Shown here in pieces: positions 8,188-16,624 of a stretch of DNA of 64,000 bases. Origin of the DNA: Streptomyces regalis (lineage in GTDB: Bacteria > Actinomycetota > Actinomycetes > Streptomycetales > Streptomycetaceae); contig NZ_LLZG01000411.1 of NCBI RefSeq assembly GCF_001509475.1, positions 1 through 64,000 of the forward strand, written 5' to 3'. The translations under genes and the position numbers were made by a program. A model generated the notes under the pieces. The model made no database searches and was not told the origin of the DNA. It was given only the letters and a program-made list of their open reading frames with translations. Numbering within the stretch: position 1 is the stretch's first letter; each line of letters begins with the position of its first letter.

Positions 8188-8800
8188 GGACGACCACCAG
8201 CTCCTCCCTCGGATCCGGGGCGGACAGCAGGCCGCGCTCGCGCAGCCAGCCCTCCCGCGACCGCAGCACGGGGCCGAACGGGATCATGCGACGCCGCGTC
8301 ACGGACGCCTTCAGCCCTGCCCCGCGCAGGTGCGTCAGTGTCCGGTCCGGGCAGCTGAGCGAAGAGTGCACGACCAGCAGAACGCCGCCGGGGCGCAGCA
8401 GGGTGGGGGCCTCCCGGCAGATCCGGTCGAGGACGAGCCGTCCGTCCCGGCCCCCGTCCCAGGACCGGGCCGCACCGTGCGGTGCGCGGCCCGTGTCGGG
8501 CGTGGGTACGTACGGCGGATTGGCGAGGATGAGGTCGAACGACTGCCCCCGTACCGGGGCGAAGAGGTTGCCGTGCCGGATGCGGATGCGGATGCGGATC
8601 CTCCGGAGCCGGGCCGGCCGGGCGTTGAGCCGGGCCGTGCACACCGCGCGCCACGACATGTCCACCGCGGTCACATACGTGCCGCGTCGCACGGCCTCGA
8701 TCGCCAGCGCACCCGAACCGGTCCCCACGTCGAGGACGTCCGCGCCGTCGGGCACCGGCTCGTCGCGCAGGGCGCCGACCAGCAGGGCGGTGTCTAAGTA
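8168..8800 (-). pseudogene. HemK/PrmC-like methyltransferase lacking its start
   Basis: The frame encodes a class I methyltransferase: SAM motif LDVGTGSGALA, catalytic NPPY (ILANPPYVPTP) typical of N5-glutamine or adenine methyltransferases, and a normal C-terminus. The family normally begins with a stretch like M-x-L-L-x-P-P-G-V-Y before the D-T-x-L-L segment. Here the frame runs back through APYLDTALLVG into low-GC sequence and no ATG, GTG or TTG occurs until the upstream stop. The first usable start is GTG at 8755, which would delete part of the SAM-domain N-terminus. I read it as 5'-truncated, although a rare start or a sequencing error remains possible. Confidence 0.6.
8578..8601. repeat. 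GGATGC hexanucleotide repeat inside the methyltransferase
   Basis: Three exact GGATGC units and a fourth changed one (GGATCC) encode alternating Arg-Ile (RIRIRIRIR) just before the GNLF strand of the methyltransferase. Units are in frame, so copy-number change would lengthen or shorten the protein without a frameshift. Confidence 0.7.
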
Positions 8801-8835
8801 AGGGGCATTTCGGATCGTAGGGCTGTGCGCAGCGA

Positions 8836-9821
8836 CTACTGTCCGGCACGCCAGGCGCCGAGCAGCCGGTCGGCGAAGCGGTCCTCCAGATGCCCGGTGA
8901 CGTCGATGCCGAAGGTGACGTCCGGAGCGAGATGCGGCTCCTCGGCGAGCAGGCCGCCGATGACGTCATGGCGTACGACCTGCTCGTGCACCGCGTCCGC
9001 CTCGACATGCTCGTCGTAGAAGTGCTCGGCGGCGGACCCGGCGCCCGTGCGGCGCATCGCCTCGGCCAGGCGCCGCGAGGCCGGTGCCGAGGTGATCTCG
9101 ACCGCCGCGAAATGGCCGACGAGCGCTCCACGCAGCGCCCGGTGCAGGCCGAGCAGGGAGATCAGATTGACCGTGGCCAGGGCCTCCGCGGTCGCCGCGT
9201 TGAGAGAGCGCCCGTACGTCGCGTCCAGGCCCAGGTCCGTCATCAGGTCGGCGAAGAGGCGCGCGTGGACGCGTTCGGGCCGGCCGCCGCCGTACTCGTC
9301 GAACTCCACCGCCGCCATGCCCGACTTGGCCCTGCCCCACAGCCGGGGCAGCACCCAGGCGTGCGGGTCCGCCTCCTTGAGGCGGTACAGGGAGCGCTGG
9401 GCCGCGTACTCCCGCAGCTGCCACAACTCGCCCTCGGCGTACAGACAGTGGCTGACGCCCGTGCCGTCGACGGGTTCGACGAGGAGGTCGGCCAGCGCGT
9501 CCTCGACGGTGTCGTGAGAGGGCGCGTCCGCGCGCAGGCGGTCAGGAAGCGGTGCTCCAGTGCCGCGCGGACGCGCAGCAGGTCAGGGTCCCACTCATGG
9601 GTCTCCGGCACGCCGGCGAAACCGCGGTAGTGCAGTTCGTAGCAGAGGTAGAGGGCGAGCTTGAGGTCGTCGCCGTAGACGGCCGTGCCCGCCACGTCCT
9701 GGTGCCGGGGCGGTGGGCGCGCACCCCGCAGATACTCCTCGACGGCAGCGGAGACGGGGCCCCGCGCGGTCGGCAGCGGGGGCCCCTCGCCGCCCTGTGC
9801 CGGACGGACGTCGTGTGCCAT
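8836..9821 (-). pseudogene. Iron-containing redox enzyme (heme-oxygenase-like fold), single-base frameshift
   Basis: Two frames together give one continuous protein: an N-terminal part from ATG at 9821 (MAHDVRP, DLKLALYLCYELHYRGFAG) and a C-terminal part (WQLREYAAQRSLYRLKEADPHAWVLPRLWG, AAEHFYDEHVEADAVHE with Glu/His ligands). The join falls at about 9535-9542, where one base is missing: ...FLTA then LRADAPSHDTVEDALADLL in the other frame. The total length is two modulo three, as expected for one lost base. The family is all-helical with a di-iron or heme-oxygenase-like core. One isolated 1-nt loss could be a sequencing error. Confidence 0.75.
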
Positions 9822-9861
9822 GGCCGCCGAGTACCCGTGGGGCACCGGGTCACCCGCCCGG

Positions 9862-10044
9862 TCACTCGCCCTCGGACTCCTCCTGGGCGCGCGTGTTGGG
9901 GGTGATGGCGTCGCCGGCCTCGCCCCTGCGGCGGCGCTGCTCGGCGGAGTCCCGGGTGCGGCGCTCGGCTTCCGCGATCTCGTCGATGACCGCTTCGAAC
10001 GCTGTGTCGGGGTGCTTCTCGCGCTGCTTCTTGCGGTCGGTCAC
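9862..10044 (-). CDS. Small highly charged hypothetical protein, 60 aa
   Basis: GTG at 10044 is preceded by GGAAGG at good spacing and starts a 60-residue hydrophilic protein (TDRKKQREKHPDTAFEAVIDEIAEAERRTR) ending in a Glu-rich tail. It has no membrane segment. The sequence is probably helical, and I do not recognise the family. The longer frame extending upstream antisense to the phosphatase is not coding. Confidence 0.6.
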   Translation of the reverse strand: MTDRKKQREKHPDTAFEAVIDEIAEAERRTRDSAEQRRRRGEAGDAITPNTRAQEESEGE

Positions 10045-10094
10045 GGGGCTTCCTTCCGTCGTTGTCGGTTGCGTGCTGTGAGCCTTTCCCGGCG

Positions 10095-11108
10095 TCAGCT
10101 GGTCGCGGACGCGCTCGCGATCCGCAGGGGCACCGGGTCGGACGGAACGGCCTCCTCGTCGAGACGGGTGATCTCCGCCCACCAGGACGCGCCGTCCTCG
10201 ATGTGCCGCAGCATGATCCCTTCGCGGATCGCCCACGGACAGATCGTCACCGTACTGAGGCCGGTCAGCTTCATCGCCGTGTGCGCGACCACCGCACCGG
10301 CCAGGCTCTGTGCGGCGCGCGGTGCGGAGATGCCGGGGAGAGTTGCGCGTTCGCCGGCGGGCAGCGCGGCCAGGCGTCCGATGGCCTCGCGCAGGTGCGA
10401 GCGCGCCAACTGCCGTTCCACGAAGGGCCCGTGGCGACCCGGCGCGGCCCCGCACAACCGGCCCAGCTGCTGGAACGTACGCGAGGTGGCGGCCGCCGTG
10501 TGCGGTCCCTCCCAGCGGATCCGGGCCGCGACGTCCCGCAGTTGATGGCGGACCTTGCGGCGCAGCGCCCGTACTTGTCGCGTCGCCGGCGGGTCGTCGT
10601 CGGCGAAGAACTCATGGGTCAGCCGTCCCGCGCCGAGCGGCAGCGACGCCACGAACTCGGGCAACCGGCCACGGCCGAAGGCCACTTCGAGCGAGCCCCC
10701 GCCGATGTCCAGCAGGGCGAGCGGGCCCGACCGCCAGCCCATCCACCGCCGCGCCCCGAGGAACGTGAGCTCGGCCTCGACCTCGCCCGGCAGCGTGCAC
10801 AGACTCACCCCCGTCCGGGTGCGCACGGTCCGCACCACCTCCTGGCGGTTCGGAGCGCTGCGCACCACGGCGGTCGCGAAGGCCAGGGGAGCGGCGGCGC
10901 CCCATCTGGTCGCGGTGCGGCTCGCGGCGGACACCGCGCAGGCCAGCCGCTCGACGGCCTCCTCGGGGATGCTTTCCCCGGGCCTGACCTGTTCGGACAG
11001 CCTCAGCCGCCACTTCTCGGTATGGACGGGCAGTGGTACCCCGTCCGCCGCATCGGCCACCACCAGTCGAACCGTGTTCGACCCCACATCCACGACGCTG
11101 ATTCGCAT
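10095..11108 (-). CDS. Ppx/GppA-family phosphatase
   Basis: 337-residue exopolyphosphatase/guanosine pentaphosphatase-like protein of the actin-like ATPase fold. Motifs are the N-terminal phosphate loop VVDVGSNTVRLVV, the second loop LLDIGGGSLEVAFG, and Glu/Asp residues between them. It lacks the long C-terminal HD extension of E. coli Ppx, so it corresponds to the short actinobacterial form. Role: hydrolysis of inorganic polyphosphate and/or pppGpp; which one cannot be told from sequence. It is divergent from the ArsR gene, with about 100 bases between starts. Confidence 0.88.
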   Translation of the reverse strand: MRISVVDVGSNTVRLVVADAADGVPLPVHTEKWRLRLSEQVRPGESIPEEAVERLACAVSAASRTATRWGAAAPLAFATAVVRSAPNRQEVVRTVRTRTGVSLCTLPGEVEAELTFLGARRWMGWRSGPLALLDIGGGSLEVAFGRGRLPEFVASLPLGAGRLTHEFFADDDPPATRQVRALRRKVRHQLRDVAARIRWEGPHTAAATSRTFQQLGRLCGAAPGRHGPFVERQLARSHLREAIGRLAALPAGERATLPGISAPRAAQSLAGAVVAHTAMKLTGLSTVTICPWAIREGIMLRHIEDGASWWAEITRLDEEAVPSDPVPLRIASASATS

Positions 11109-11168
11109 GCGTCGCCAGTACCCGTTTCGGGGTGGGAGCAACGGGGGCGCACAGAAGCGAGAGCGCTT

Positions 11169-11186
11169 TATTCCTTGACAGGAATA
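11169..11186. promoter_or_regulatory. Inverted repeat operator and promoter for the ArsR gene
   Basis: TATTCCT-TGAC-AGGAATA is a perfect inverted repeat with 7-base arms and a 4-base spacer, 24 bases before the ArsR start codon. The right arm overlaps a consensus TATAAT (11185-11190), and a TTGACA (11175-11180) lies inside the repeat. Position and symmetry are those expected of an autoregulatory ArsR operator. Confidence 0.6.
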
Positions 11187-11210
11187 TAATCGCAGAGGCA
11201 TATTGGGTTC

Positions 11211-11564
11211 ATGCCCGACGCCACGCTCTGGAGCGCCCTCGCCGATCCTCACCGGCGCGCCATCGTCGCGCTGCTCCTTCAGCGGCCGCGGCCCGTCGGG
11301 GAGATCGTGGAGGCATGCGGGCTGAGTCAACCGAGTACGTCGAAGCATCTGAAGGTGCTGCGGGAGGCGGGCCTGGTGCGGGTGCGGCAGGATGCCCAGC
11401 GCCGCGTCTACGCCCTGGATCCCGCCCCGATCGCCGAACTCGACGCCTGGCTGGCCCCGTACCGCGAGCTCTGGAACCGCAGCCTGGACGCCCTGGGCCG
11501 CCGACTCGACGAGACGCCGGACGACACCTCGCACGCTCCTGAGGAACCCACCACGAAGGACTGA
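11211..11564 (+). CDS. ArsR-family transcriptional regulator
   Basis: 117-residue winged-helix repressor. The recognition region VGEIVEACGLSQPSTSKHLKVLREAGLVRVRQDAQRRVYAL is typical of the ArsR subfamily that partners SRPBCC proteins; there is no CxC metal site, so a metal sensor is unlikely. It ends 6 bases before the SRPBCC gene, forming a two-gene operon. The inverted repeat at 11169-11186 is the probable autoregulatory site. Confidence 0.92.
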   Translation: MPDATLWSALADPHRRAIVALLLQRPRPVGEIVEACGLSQPSTSKHLKVLREAGLVRVRQDAQRRVYALDPAPIAELDAWLAPYRELWNRSLDALGRRLDETPDDTSHAPEEPTTKD

Positions 11565-11570
11565 TCCACC

Positions 11571-12101
11571 ATGACCGCCGACCTCTCCGGCACCTGTCTG
11601 ACCCTGGACGACGGCCGCCCGGCCGTCCGCTTCAGCCGCACCTACGACCATCCCGTCGAGCGCGTCTGGCAGTTCGTGACCGACGCCGACGAACTGGCCC
11701 ACTGGTTCCCCTCCCGCGCCGAGATCGAGCTGCGCCCCGGCGGCACCATCAGGTTCAGCGGCGACCCGAACATGGAGGACTCCACGGGCCGGGTGATCTA
11801 CGTCGACGAGCCCCGGCACCTGTCCTTCGAGTGGGGCGGCGACGAGCTGCACTTCGACCTGGAGCCCCTGGACGACAGGCGCACCCGCTTCACGCTCACC
11901 AACGTCCTCGACGCCGAGAACACCGCCGCCCGCAACAGCGCCGGCTGGGAGGTCTGCCTGGCCGCCCTCGACGCGCACGCGCGCGGGGAGCGCTTCGAAG
12001 GGCCGCACGCCGGGGCCGAGGCGCCCTGGAAGGAGTTCTACGACGGCTATGTGGCCGCCGGCGTCCCCTCCGGCGCCCCGGTCCCCGGCCTGGACTCCTG
12101 A
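11571..12101 (+). CDS. SRPBCC (AHSA1-type) protein
   Basis: 176-residue START-like hydrophobic-cavity protein of the AHSA1/CalC group: VRFSRTYDHPVERVWQFVTDADELAHWFP, the GG-x-IRF strand, SFEWGGDELHFDLEPL and the C-terminal GWEVCLAALDAHARGE helix. The ArsR/SRPBCC pairing is widespread in actinobacteria; proposed roles include binding a small hydrophobic ligand sensed together with the repressor, but the ligand is unknown. Confidence 0.9.
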   Translation: MTADLSGTCLTLDDGRPAVRFSRTYDHPVERVWQFVTDADELAHWFPSRAEIELRPGGTIRFSGDPNMEDSTGRVIYVDEPRHLSFEWGGDELHFDLEPLDDRRTRFTLTNVLDAENTAARNSAGWEVCLAALDAHARGERFEGPHAGAEAPWKEFYDGYVAAGVPSGAPVPGLDS

Positions 12102-12107
12102 GTCCGG

Positions 12108-13601
12108 TCAGTGCGTTCCGGTGGGGGCGCAACTGCTCCCGGCACTCGGGATTCTCAGCTCCGTGAGGTAGTCGTCCACGGCGTCACGTGTGCAGTCACT
12201 GCGGTTGTAGACACTGTGTCCCGCGCCCGCATACGGGACCAGGACCGTCGTCCCGCGGGTCTGCCGGTGCACGTTGGCCGCCCACGCGAAACTGCTCGCC
12301 GGGTCGTGCAGCGAGTTCAGCATGAGGATCGTGGGCGCCTCGGTGATGCGCAGCCGGTGCTGCGGGTTGTTCACCTCGTCGGGCCAGCCGATGCAGCCGG
12401 CCGCCCCTTTGTGTGCGCGAGGTGAGCCGCGCATGTGAGGTGCGGCGCGTAGTTCGGCCTGGGTGAGACGGGCGTACTCCCGGTAGTCCTTGGCCCGGAT
12501 GCGCCAGTCCTGGCAGAAGACCGCGGGGAACGGCTCCGCCCTCGTCTCCGGATCCGCCTGCTGGGATCGTTCGGATCCTCGCCGCTCGGCCGGTTTCCGC
12601 GCGTCGAGACCCGCCACATAAGTGGCCAGTTCGTCCCAGTACGGGCCGTAGAACGCCTTGACGGCGAACAGGGCGATGTCGTTCGCGGTGAGAGCCCGGT
12701 CCGGGCTCTCGGGGTCGTGTACCTCCCCTCGGTCCGCGCGCGCCAGCAAGCCGTCCCATACGGCGGTCACGTCCCGGCCGTGCAGTGCGCAGGAGCTGGT
12801 GCGGTCGCACCACTTCACGAACTGGTGGAACGAGTCCTCGGCGGTGGCCGCGGAAGAGACGAGGAACTCCCGGGCGCCGAGGCTGTGGTCGATGTTCGCG
12901 GTGAGGGCCATGGCCCGGATGCGGTCACCGTACTCTTCCGCGTACTGCTCGCCGATCAAGGTGCCGTAGGAGTGGCCGAAGTAGTTGATCTTCTTTTCGC
13001 CCAGCGCCCTGCGGAGGGCATCCATGTCCCGCACGACGCTCAAGGTGTCGGCGTGGTCGAAGAGCGGACCGGTGTGCCGCCGGCAATCCGCGCGCAACGC
13101 GCGGTTGAAATCGGCGAGCCGATCGAACTCCGCCTGATTGCGGGGGTAGACCGACGGCTGTTGGTCCAGCAGCTCAGAAGAGCACTTCACCGGATGGCTG
13201 CTGCCTACACCCCGCGGGTCGAACCCGACGATGTCGAATCTTTCCTGGATGTCCGCGCTGAAGTGGGCCGGGGCATCGTCCACGGCGAACTCCACACCCG
13301 AAGCGCCCGGTCCACCCGGGTTGACCAGCAGCACGCCGACCCGCCGACCCGGATCGGCCGCCTTGCGACGGGCCACCGCGAGGTCGAACGTCTCGCCCGA
13401 GGGCCGTGCCCAGTCGACGGGCAGGCGCAGGGTCCCGCAGTCCGCCGTGGTGTCCTTGGGGCACGGTTTCCAGTCGATCGTCTCCCGTGTCGTCGAGCTT
13501 CTGCCGGGAGGGTCGGAGGCCGCCGCCACGCCCGGCATCGCCGATCCGGCGAGTAATCCGGCGGCGAGCACTCCGGTGAGCGCCCTGAAGAGTGGTTGCA
13601 T
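12108..13601 (-). CDS. Secreted alpha/beta hydrolase, tripeptidyl aminopeptidase (SlpD/E, TAP) type
   Basis: 497-residue secreted serine hydrolase. The ATG at 13601 with AAGGGAC upstream gives a signal peptide (MQPLFRALTGVLAAGLLAGSAMPGVAAA). Landmarks are VNPGGPGASGVEF oxyanion region, IVGFDPRGVGSSHPV, nucleophile elbow YFGHSYGTLIG (Ser), and the C-terminal LNSLHDPASSF (Asp) and AGAGHSVYN (His). Family members remove tripeptides from protein N-termini or cleave small peptides outside the cell. It lies just downstream of the peptide-export operon on the same strand, but with a gap of about 200 bases. Confidence 0.9.
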   Translation of the reverse strand: MQPLFRALTGVLAAGLLAGSAMPGVAAASDPPGRSSTTRETIDWKPCPKDTTADCGTLRLPVDWARPSGETFDLAVARRKAADPGRRVGVLLVNPGGPGASGVEFAVDDAPAHFSADIQERFDIVGFDPRGVGSSHPVKCSSELLDQQPSVYPRNQAEFDRLADFNRALRADCRRHTGPLFDHADTLSVVRDMDALRRALGEKKINYFGHSYGTLIGEQYAEEYGDRIRAMALTANIDHSLGAREFLVSSAATAEDSFHQFVKWCDRTSSCALHGRDVTAVWDGLLARADRGEVHDPESPDRALTANDIALFAVKAFYGPYWDELATYVAGLDARKPAERRGSERSQQADPETRAEPFPAVFCQDWRIRAKDYREYARLTQAELRAAPHMRGSPRAHKGAAGCIGWPDEVNNPQHRLRITEAPTILMLNSLHDPASSFAWAANVHRQTRGTTVLVPYAGAGHSVYNRSDCTRDAVDDYLTELRIPSAGSSCAPTGTH

Positions 13602-13806
13602 GAAGTCCCTTCCGAGGGTCCTGCGGATCGGATCACGGGGGTTGCCCGCATGATCGAACGTGGCAGTGATCCCATCGGCGTCACAACAGCGCAGGACGGG
13701 AATCAGGGAAGGCACCGGGGTGCGGTCGGGGTCGCCGTCGGGGCGACGCCTCAGGGGTTGCCCCGCAAAGCCCTGAGCCGTCCCTGGACTTGATCAAGCG
13801 CCGCAC

Positions 13807-16623
13807 TCACGCCATCTGCCGCCGCACCAGCTCGTGCAGCCGCCCACTGGTGTCCGCGAGAAGCTGTGCCGGCGGACCCTGCTGGGCGACCTTGCCGTCC
13901 TCCATCACGATCACGCGATCGGCGTCCAGCACCGTGGACAGGCGGTGCGCGATGACGATGCGGGTGGCGTTGAGGGCCTTCGTCGATTCGATGACCGTGC
14001 GCTGGGTCTCGTTGTCGAGGGCGCTGGTCGCCTCGTCGAAGAAGAGGATGCGCGGGCGGCGGATCAACGCCTGGGCGATCATCAGGCGCTGCCGCTGGCC
14101 GCCGGAGATCGCGCCGCTGCCCGAGACGATCGTGTGCAGCCCCATCGGCATCCGCTTGATGTCCTCGGCGAGCCCCGCCATCTCGGCCGCCGCCATCGCC
14201 TCCTCCGGCGTGTACGGCTCCGTACCGCAGATGACGTCCAGGATGGACCCGGTGAACGGCTGCGCGTGCTGCAGCACGACCCCGCACTGCCGCCGCACGG
14301 CCGACTGGTCGAGCGCCGACAGGTCCTGGCCGTCGTAGAGCACACTGCCGGACACCGGCTTGTCGAAGCCGATCAGCAGCCTGAGCAGGGTCGACTTGCC
14401 GCAGCCGCTCGGGCCGACGATCGCCACGAACTCGCCCGGGCGTACGTCGAAGGACACGTCGTCGAGGATCAGGGGACCGTCGTCGGAGTACCGGAAGGAC
14501 AGCCGGCGTGCCTCGATCGCCCCGGTCAGCGGGCCCGGCCGGGTGCTCGCCGTGCGCACCTCGGGCGTCGCGTCCAGCACCGGCTTGATCTCCTCGAACA
14601 GCGGTAGCGCGGCCACCACCGACACGAACGAGCCGGTCAGCTGGGTGACCGAGGTCAGCAGCATCGTCACCGAGGTGTTGAAGGTGAGGAACGCGGCCGC
14701 CGACATCGACCCCCGCGCGGGACCCGCCAGCAGCATGAACATCAGCAGCGTGCACACCGGCAGGTACACGGCGCCCATCACCGTGGTGAGGTTCTTGATC
14801 CGCCCCACCTTCTGCTGCAGCTCACGGCTGCGCGCGAACCGGTCCGCCCAGGCCGCGTACGCGTAGTTCTCGGCCGCCGCGACCCGCAGCTTCGGCAGCC
14901 CGCGCAGCGTCTGGAACGCCTGGTTGTTCAGCTTGTTGCTCAGCACCACCAGCCGCCGCTGCCAGCGCACCTGCCACAGTCCGAGCCCCAGGAACACGCC
15001 CGCGATGACGACGAGCATGCCGATCGCCGCCATCGCCATCGGCACGCTGTACCAGAACAGCAGCGCCAGGTTCATCGCGCCGACCGTCACCGATGACGCG
15101 ACGACGGGGCCGACTCCGGCCATCAGCCGGCGGATCGCGCTGATGCCCATGGCCTGGCTGGCCAGTTCGCCGGTCGAGCGCTCGGTGAAGAACTTCGTGG
15201 GCAGCCGCAGCAGCCGGTCCCACAGGGCCGGTTGCAGCGTCGCCTCGATACGGCCCTCCAGACGCAGGATCGTCAGGTTCTGCAGCAGCATGAACGCCGC
15301 GGCCACGACGCTGCTGATCATCACGGCCAGACAGAACTGCACGATCAGCCCGGTCTGGGCCTTCGGCACGAACTCACCGAGGATCTTGCCGGTCGCGATC
15401 GGCACCAGCGCACCGATCGCCACCGTCACCAGGCCGCTGAGCAGGAGGTTCGTCAGATCACCGCCGGTGCCCCGCATGCTGAACCGCAGGAGCCTGAGCG
15501 GGCTGGGCGCGCGGTCGGGCAGCGGGCGGTAGAACATCACCGCACGCGGCTCGAACTCCTCCGCGTTGGCCTTCTCGACCGGCGTCTCACGGCCGGTCGC
15601 CGGATGGACGGCGACATAGCCGCCACGCCGCCACAGCAGGGCTACGGGCGCGCCCGAAAGCGCCCGGTGGCCCACCAGCGGCCCTATGTTGTCCCGCCAC
15701 CAACGCCCGTCCAGCCGTACGGCCCGGGCGCGCACGCGCGACGCGATGGCCACCCGCTCGACCGGGTCGATCCGGTCGCTCTCGGTGCCGCTCTGCGCGG
15801 GCTCGGCCAGCGTGATCCCGGCGGCCTCGGCGACCAGCTTGCAGGCCGCGTAACTGGCGTCCGCGTCGGCGGCCGTCGTCCGCTTGTCGCTGCGCTTGCC
15901 GATGGACGCGAGCAGGGTCCGGTCGGCCTGGGCGCGCACCGCCTCGCCGGCCTTGATGCCCTCGGCCGTGCGCGTCTCGTGGGTGCGCTCCAGCTGCTCG
16001 ATCCAGCGGTCGAGGGTGGTCAGCAGCCGGTACTGCTGGTCGACCATGGACTGCCAGACCGCCGGGTCCATCAGCAGGTCGGCGGCGGCTTCCGCGCCGT
16101 AGAGCGAGCCGTACTGCACGCTGCCCGGTGGCACCTGCATCCAGAAGACGTCGTCGTCGGTCATCTCGGCGGCCCGCTCGGTGGCCATCGGCGCCTGGAA
16201 GAGGATGGAGAGGCTACGGCCGACGCCGAGCGCGAGAGCGTACTCCAGCGGGCTCGTCGTCGGAGGGACGTACTGCGGGTTGCCGTACTCGTCGTAGGAC
16301 CAGGTCTGCGTGTTCGCGGGCTGGTACAGCTCACGCAGCCCTATGCGGTGCACGACGCAGTCCCTCAGCGGGCGTGCCACCAGCGTGTGCTGCGGTCCGG
16401 CGACCGGGCCGAGCAGCAGCGAGCCCGCCTCCAGACGGCCGAGGTGGTGCCAGTGGCCCTGTTGCCCGGCGTCGACCGCGAACAGGTCCACGGCGCCGGA
16501 CGCGACCAGCCACAGCACCTGCGGGCCCTCGAGGTCGAGGCGGTTGAATCCCGCGCAGTCGATGCGCGTGCCCATCTGACCGAGCGCGTTGAGAACGAGG
16601 TCGCCCTCGTGGACGGAGGTCAT
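13807..16623 (-). CDS. NHLM/NHLP-type bacteriocin-export ABC transporter, permease/ATPase with sensor-like N-terminus
   Basis: 938-residue half-transporter. About 390 N-terminal residues hold a cupin/cyclic-nucleotide-binding-like segment and a helical region, a trait of the second ABC subunit of NHLP-type peptide export systems (TIGR03797-like). An ABC exporter membrane domain with about six helices follows, then an ATPase with Walker A VGPSGCGKSTLL, signature ISGGQRQRLMIAQAL and Walker B ILFFDEATSALD. Its start lies one base after the stop of the upstream peptidase-ABC gene, so they are co-translated. It presumably pairs with that subunit to export the peptide made at 19793-20008. Confidence 0.88.
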   Translation of the reverse strand: MTSVHEGDLVLNALGQMGTRIDCAGFNRLDLEGPQVLWLVASGAVDLFAVDAGQQGHWHHLGRLEAGSLLLGPVAGPQHTLVARPLRDCVVHRIGLRELYQPANTQTWSYDEYGNPQYVPPTTSPLEYALALGVGRSLSILFQAPMATERAAEMTDDDVFWMQVPPGSVQYGSLYGAEAAADLLMDPAVWQSMVDQQYRLLTTLDRWIEQLERTHETRTAEGIKAGEAVRAQADRTLLASIGKRSDKRTTAADADASYAACKLVAEAAGITLAEPAQSGTESDRIDPVERVAIASRVRARAVRLDGRWWRDNIGPLVGHRALSGAPVALLWRRGGYVAVHPATGRETPVEKANAEEFEPRAVMFYRPLPDRAPSPLRLLRFSMRGTGGDLTNLLLSGLVTVAIGALVPIATGKILGEFVPKAQTGLIVQFCLAVMISSVVAAAFMLLQNLTILRLEGRIEATLQPALWDRLLRLPTKFFTERSTGELASQAMGISAIRRLMAGVGPVVASSVTVGAMNLALLFWYSVPMAMAAIGMLVVIAGVFLGLGLWQVRWQRRLVVLSNKLNNQAFQTLRGLPKLRVAAAENYAYAAWADRFARSRELQQKVGRIKNLTTVMGAVYLPVCTLLMFMLLAGPARGSMSAAAFLTFNTSVTMLLTSVTQLTGSFVSVVAALPLFEEIKPVLDATPEVRTASTRPGPLTGAIEARRLSFRYSDDGPLILDDVSFDVRPGEFVAIVGPSGCGKSTLLRLLIGFDKPVSGSVLYDGQDLSALDQSAVRRQCGVVLQHAQPFTGSILDVICGTEPYTPEEAMAAAEMAGLAEDIKRMPMGLHTIVSGSGAISGGQRQRLMIAQALIRRPRILFFDEATSALDNETQRTVIESTKALNATRIVIAHRLSTVLDADRVIVMEDGKVAQQGPPAQLLADTSGRLHELVRRQMA

Positions 16624-16624
16624 C

